Shown piece after piece: positions 61,929 to 64,000 of a stretch of DNA of 64,000 nt. The translations under genes were made by a program, and so were the position numbers. Under the pieces are notes generated by a model. The model saw only the letters and a list, made by a program, of their open reading frames with translations. It searched no databases and was not told the DNA's origin. Where the stretch lies: contig DASSYR010000092.1 in assembly GCA_035703165.1 (NCBI GenBank), positions 1 to 64,000 on the forward strand, written 5' to 3'. This DNA comes from AWTP1-9 sp035703165 (lineage in GTDB: Bacteria > Bacteroidota > Bacteroidia > Chitinophagales > Chitinophagaceae). Position 1 is the first letter of the stretch; each line of letters opens with the position of its first letter.

Positions 61929-63383
61929 TACGGGTTCAAAATCCGGCGTTAATTTAAATTTCCAGGTAATTATTATAAAAATAATACTAAACACACTACT
62001 TTTTATGATTATCCCCCACAAACCTTTTGTTTCTGGCAGGGCATAGGCAATGAAATAGCATGCAATACAAAGAGCAAAAGCCCATAATGTATTTATTGTA
62101 AAAGGCTGCATTTTAAATTTTTTCCATAAAAACAAAAGTCGAACAAGATTGTAAATTGTATAAGACGAAAAGTTAGAAATAGCTGAACCTACAATACCAA
62201 GTTCTTTAATTAAAAGATAATTGAGTGGTGCAATTAATAGCAAAAGAATTACGCCTGTTAAAAACTCAAACCGCCAGTAGTTAGACGTTATAATAATTTG
62301 TCCGTTAACTCCCGTGCCCATATCTACAATTAACTTACATGCAAGAAAAAAAGCAACTTGCTTACCAGCCAAGTATGCGGGATTCAAATCAAAAGTGTAA
62401 ATAGCATTTTCAAAATTGAGCCAGATATTACCAAAAATAAAGAGTCCTGCCAGCAAAAGGTTCAAACTACTTCTTTTATAAATACGGTCAATTTGCTGGT
62501 AATCTTTATTTTTCCAGGCTTCGGATAAAACAGGTATGCTAATGGCGCTTACGCTACGTTGTGGTATTTGAATAAGATTACTGATATAACTTGATAAAGC
62601 AAATACACCCAATGATGCTTGCCCTAATAAACTGGAAATAATAATGCTATCAATGGTAGCCGATAAGGTTGCCACCAAGGTGCCAGCAAAAATAAACAAT
62701 GCATACGTTATAATTCTTTTTCTTAAACGCCGGGTAACCTTACTGGCTTTAAAAGTAAAATGCAACTGTTTCTTTCTTTTAAGATATATAAGCAATATAA
62801 ATACTACAATGGTGTATAAAAAAGTAAAAAGCTTTATAAAAACATCGTAATTAATAACTTTAAAAAGAAAAAGAATGATAAATATCCCGGTGATAATTCG
62901 TAAAGCGGCTTCTTTTAAAAAATTAGTAATAATGGTACGTTTTAAAGACCAGCAATAACTTTCCAATACCAAAAAAACCATAAGCGAAAGACCAAATGGA
63001 TAAAGCCAATAGTAATAATTTACCAATAGTGGCGATTTGCCGGAAAATTTGCGAATAAAAAAAGATTGGAAAACCACGCCTCCCAGTAAAAAGATAAAAA
63101 AACCAACAACAGCCGTCAATAATACCCATGTGAGTAAATCATTTTTTTCATCAGGAAGATGAGATTTATAGTAAGGGTAAAATTTATACATAACCGCAGT
63201 TACGCCTAAAAAAGAAAAGCCAAATATCACTTGTCCAAAATCGAAAAAACTACGGGTTAACCCATATTGTTCTACGGTAAAGATGCCTTCCCTGGTAAAA
63301 ATTAAATTATTGGCAAAGCCAATGGCAAATCCTATAAAAATAATGACAGACGATATTATGCTTTGGCGCCGTATGGTGCTCAT
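61893..63383 (-). CDS. Wzx/MATE-type oligosaccharide flippase
   Basis: 496 residues with about 14 membrane helices and basic loops (KRKKQLHFTFKASKVTRRLRKR). The N-terminal RRQSIISSVIIFIGFAIGFANNLIF and the middle LGVFALSSYISNLIQIPQRSVSAISIPVLSEAWKNKD are typical of polysaccharide flippases. It should move lipid-linked sugars across the inner membrane, matching the sugar-related methyltransferase just beyond the next gene. Overlaps mqnA tail to tail by 36 bases. Confidence 0.88.
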   Translation of the reverse strand: MSTIRRQSIISSVIIFIGFAIGFANNLIFTREGIFTVEQYGLTRSFFDFGQVIFGFSFLGVTAVMYKFYPYYKSHLPDEKNDLLTWVLLTAVVGFFIFLLGGVVFQSFFIRKFSGKSPLLVNYYYWLYPFGLSLMVFLVLESYCWSLKRTIITNFLKEAALRIITGIFIILFLFKVINYDVFIKLFTFLYTIVVFILLIYLKRKKQLHFTFKASKVTRRLRKRIITYALFIFAGTLVATLSATIDSIIISSLLGQASLGVFALSSYISNLIQIPQRSVSAISIPVLSEAWKNKDYQQIDRIYKRSSLNLLLAGLFIFGNIWLNFENAIYTFDLNPAYLAGKQVAFFLACKLIVDMGTGVNGQIIITSNYWRFEFLTGVILLLLIAPLNYLLIKELGIVGSAISNFSSYTIYNLVRLLFLWKKFKMQPFTINTLWAFALCIACYFIAYALPETKGLWGIIIKSSVFSIIFIIITWKFKLTPDFEPVLNTLKKRMGFK

Positions 63384-63475
63384 GGGATAAAAATAAGGAG
63401 AAATTCAGTGGTCATCAAATACACTGGTGGCTGTATTTTACCAATAATATTTAATGGATATTAGCCAGCAACGAA

Positions 63476-63483
63476 TATCTTTG
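63476..63483 (+). promoter_or_regulatory. -7 box (TATCTTTG) of the gene at 63507
   Basis: Exact TAnnTTTG match 23 bases before the ATG; no good -33 element. Confidence 0.45.
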
Positions 63484-63506
63484 CCAGAAACCTAACTACT
63501 GGAGAT

Positions 63507-63947
63507 ATGGCAGAAACTTTAGGGATGCTTTGTGATAAACTGACCATCGTGAAACTTAAGGAATATCATTCGGACGATCCACAGAGACTAGAAAGTCTTG
63601 CTAAACAAGCTACTCAACTTCAGCATGAAATTGATGAGTTTGTACAATCTGCTATTGTCGGAGTTATCCCTGAAGATCGACTAACATTTGCAGCCAATAA
63701 GGTTTTTAAAAAAGAAGGAAATGAGGTGAGGGAAGTTACGGGAGCGATCGGGAGTTTGTTTTTTCAATTAGCAGATGTTAACTGCCGCCTCTGGCATGAA
63801 GTGGAAAAGGGGTACGATATAGAAAACATTCCGGTGGCTGAAAAAGATGGCCTCATTAAACAACTGGCTGTTCTTAACCTGGAACGCAATAAATGTATTG
63901 ATGCCATTGACCTGAAATTTGTTGAATTGATTCAATCTAAAAAATAA
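63507..63947 (+). CDS. Small helical protein of unknown function
   Basis: 146 residues, predicted almost all helical, with MLCDKLTIVKLKEYH and DVNCRLWHEVEKGYDIE. I do not recognise the family with confidence. GGAG lies 2 bases before the ATG. The methyltransferase start follows by 6 bases, so it probably belongs to a cell-surface sugar operon that continues past the window. Confidence 0.7.
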   Translation: MAETLGMLCDKLTIVKLKEYHSDDPQRLESLAKQATQLQHEIDEFVQSAIVGVIPEDRLTFAANKVFKKEGNEVREVTGAIGSLFFQLADVNCRLWHEVEKGYDIENIPVAEKDGLIKQLAVLNLERNKCIDAIDLKFVELIQSKK

Positions 63948-63953
63948 GTTCGT

Positions 63954-64000
63954 ATGCATGTTAGAAAGAGAACAACCTGCAGGGTTTGCGGTTCATCTTC
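63954..64000 (+). CDS. Start of a class I SAM methyltransferase (partial)
   Basis: Only 15 complete codons are visible: MHVRKRTTCRVCGSS. The CRVCGSS zinc-ribbon start is typical of sugar C-methyltransferases and related SAM enzymes of nucleotide-sugar pathways. The rest is outside the window, so the call is provisional. Confidence 0.55.
   Translation, partial: MHVRKRTTCRVCGSS

Noticed and set aside
1..64000. Search for tRNA/rRNA genes, CRISPR arrays, transposases, integrases and phage genes
   Set aside because: None was recognisable by eye; the genes present look like ordinary chromosomal content. A tRNA scan would be needed to be certain.

Overview
This is an AT-rich, gene-dense chromosomal window from a member of the Bacteroidota, most likely a Chitinophagaceae-type bacterium (inference). 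The evidence is: TAnnTTTG-type -7 boxes before many genes, some with TTTG 17-20 bases upstream; few Shine-Dalgarno sequences; an L28-L33-DUF4295 ribosomal operon; Oar-type and carboxypeptidase-regulatory-domain TonB receptors; a HYC_CC_PP protein; many outer-membrane beta-barrels and lipoproteins; and an MqnA (futalosine) menaquinone gene. I saw no tRNA, rRNA, insertion sequence, prophage or CRISPR array.

Layout. 1-8.5 kb: the 3' part of a large outer-membrane protein, a membrane-anchored coiled-coil protein, a PolB-like exonuclease, holA, glmM and a cysteine desulfurase. 8.6-16.1 kb: a very tight six-gene minus-strand operon holding a LolA-like protein, two FtsX-type permeases, a LolD-type ATPase, an outer-membrane barrel and a P-type cation ATPase. 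16.3-25.9 kb: tryptophan 2,3-dioxygenase, a GH13 lipoprotein, a DUF1624 membrane protein, mutS, a rhodanese/DUF2892/micropeptide operon and a secreted beta-helix/PA14 protein. 26.2-31 kb: rpmB-rpmG-DUF4295, ftsY, purine nucleoside phosphorylase and a putative porin. 31.2-37 kb: a probable metal-handling group made of a TlpA-like thioredoxin, a HYC_CC_PP protein, a TonB receptor with an N-terminal HMA domain, an MFS transporter and a MetA-type outer-membrane protein. 37.1-46.6 kb: an amidoligase-type cluster (two ATP-grasp proteins, a GCS2 carboxylate-amine ligase, a class I amidotransferase, a cupin, a Uma2 nuclease and a divergent esterase). An ECF sigma / anti-sigma-barrel / lipoprotein unit sits inside this cluster. 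46.8-64 kb: an Oar-like TonB receptor, ribBA, a GNAT enzyme, ndk, a DHH phosphoesterase, an FKBP lipoprotein, YceI, DUF2911, a VOC protein, a second coiled-coil paralogue, a secreted Ppx/GppA-like protein, purB, mqnA, a flippase, an unknown gene and the start of a methyltransferase.

Most interesting. (1) The amidoligase cluster looks able to build and process an unknown small amide or peptide. (2) The Lol-type ABC/P-type ATPase operon and the rhodanese/DUF2892 operon each carry a Crp/Fnr-like palindrome (GTGA-N6-TCAC type). In both, its centre lies 36.5 bp from the edge of the -7 box, which suggests a shared class II activator. (3) Other unusual items are the HMA-TonB receptor fusion, a signal-peptide-bearing Ppx/GppA-like protein, a 34-residue membrane micropeptide and several start codons only 4-7 bases after a -7 box.
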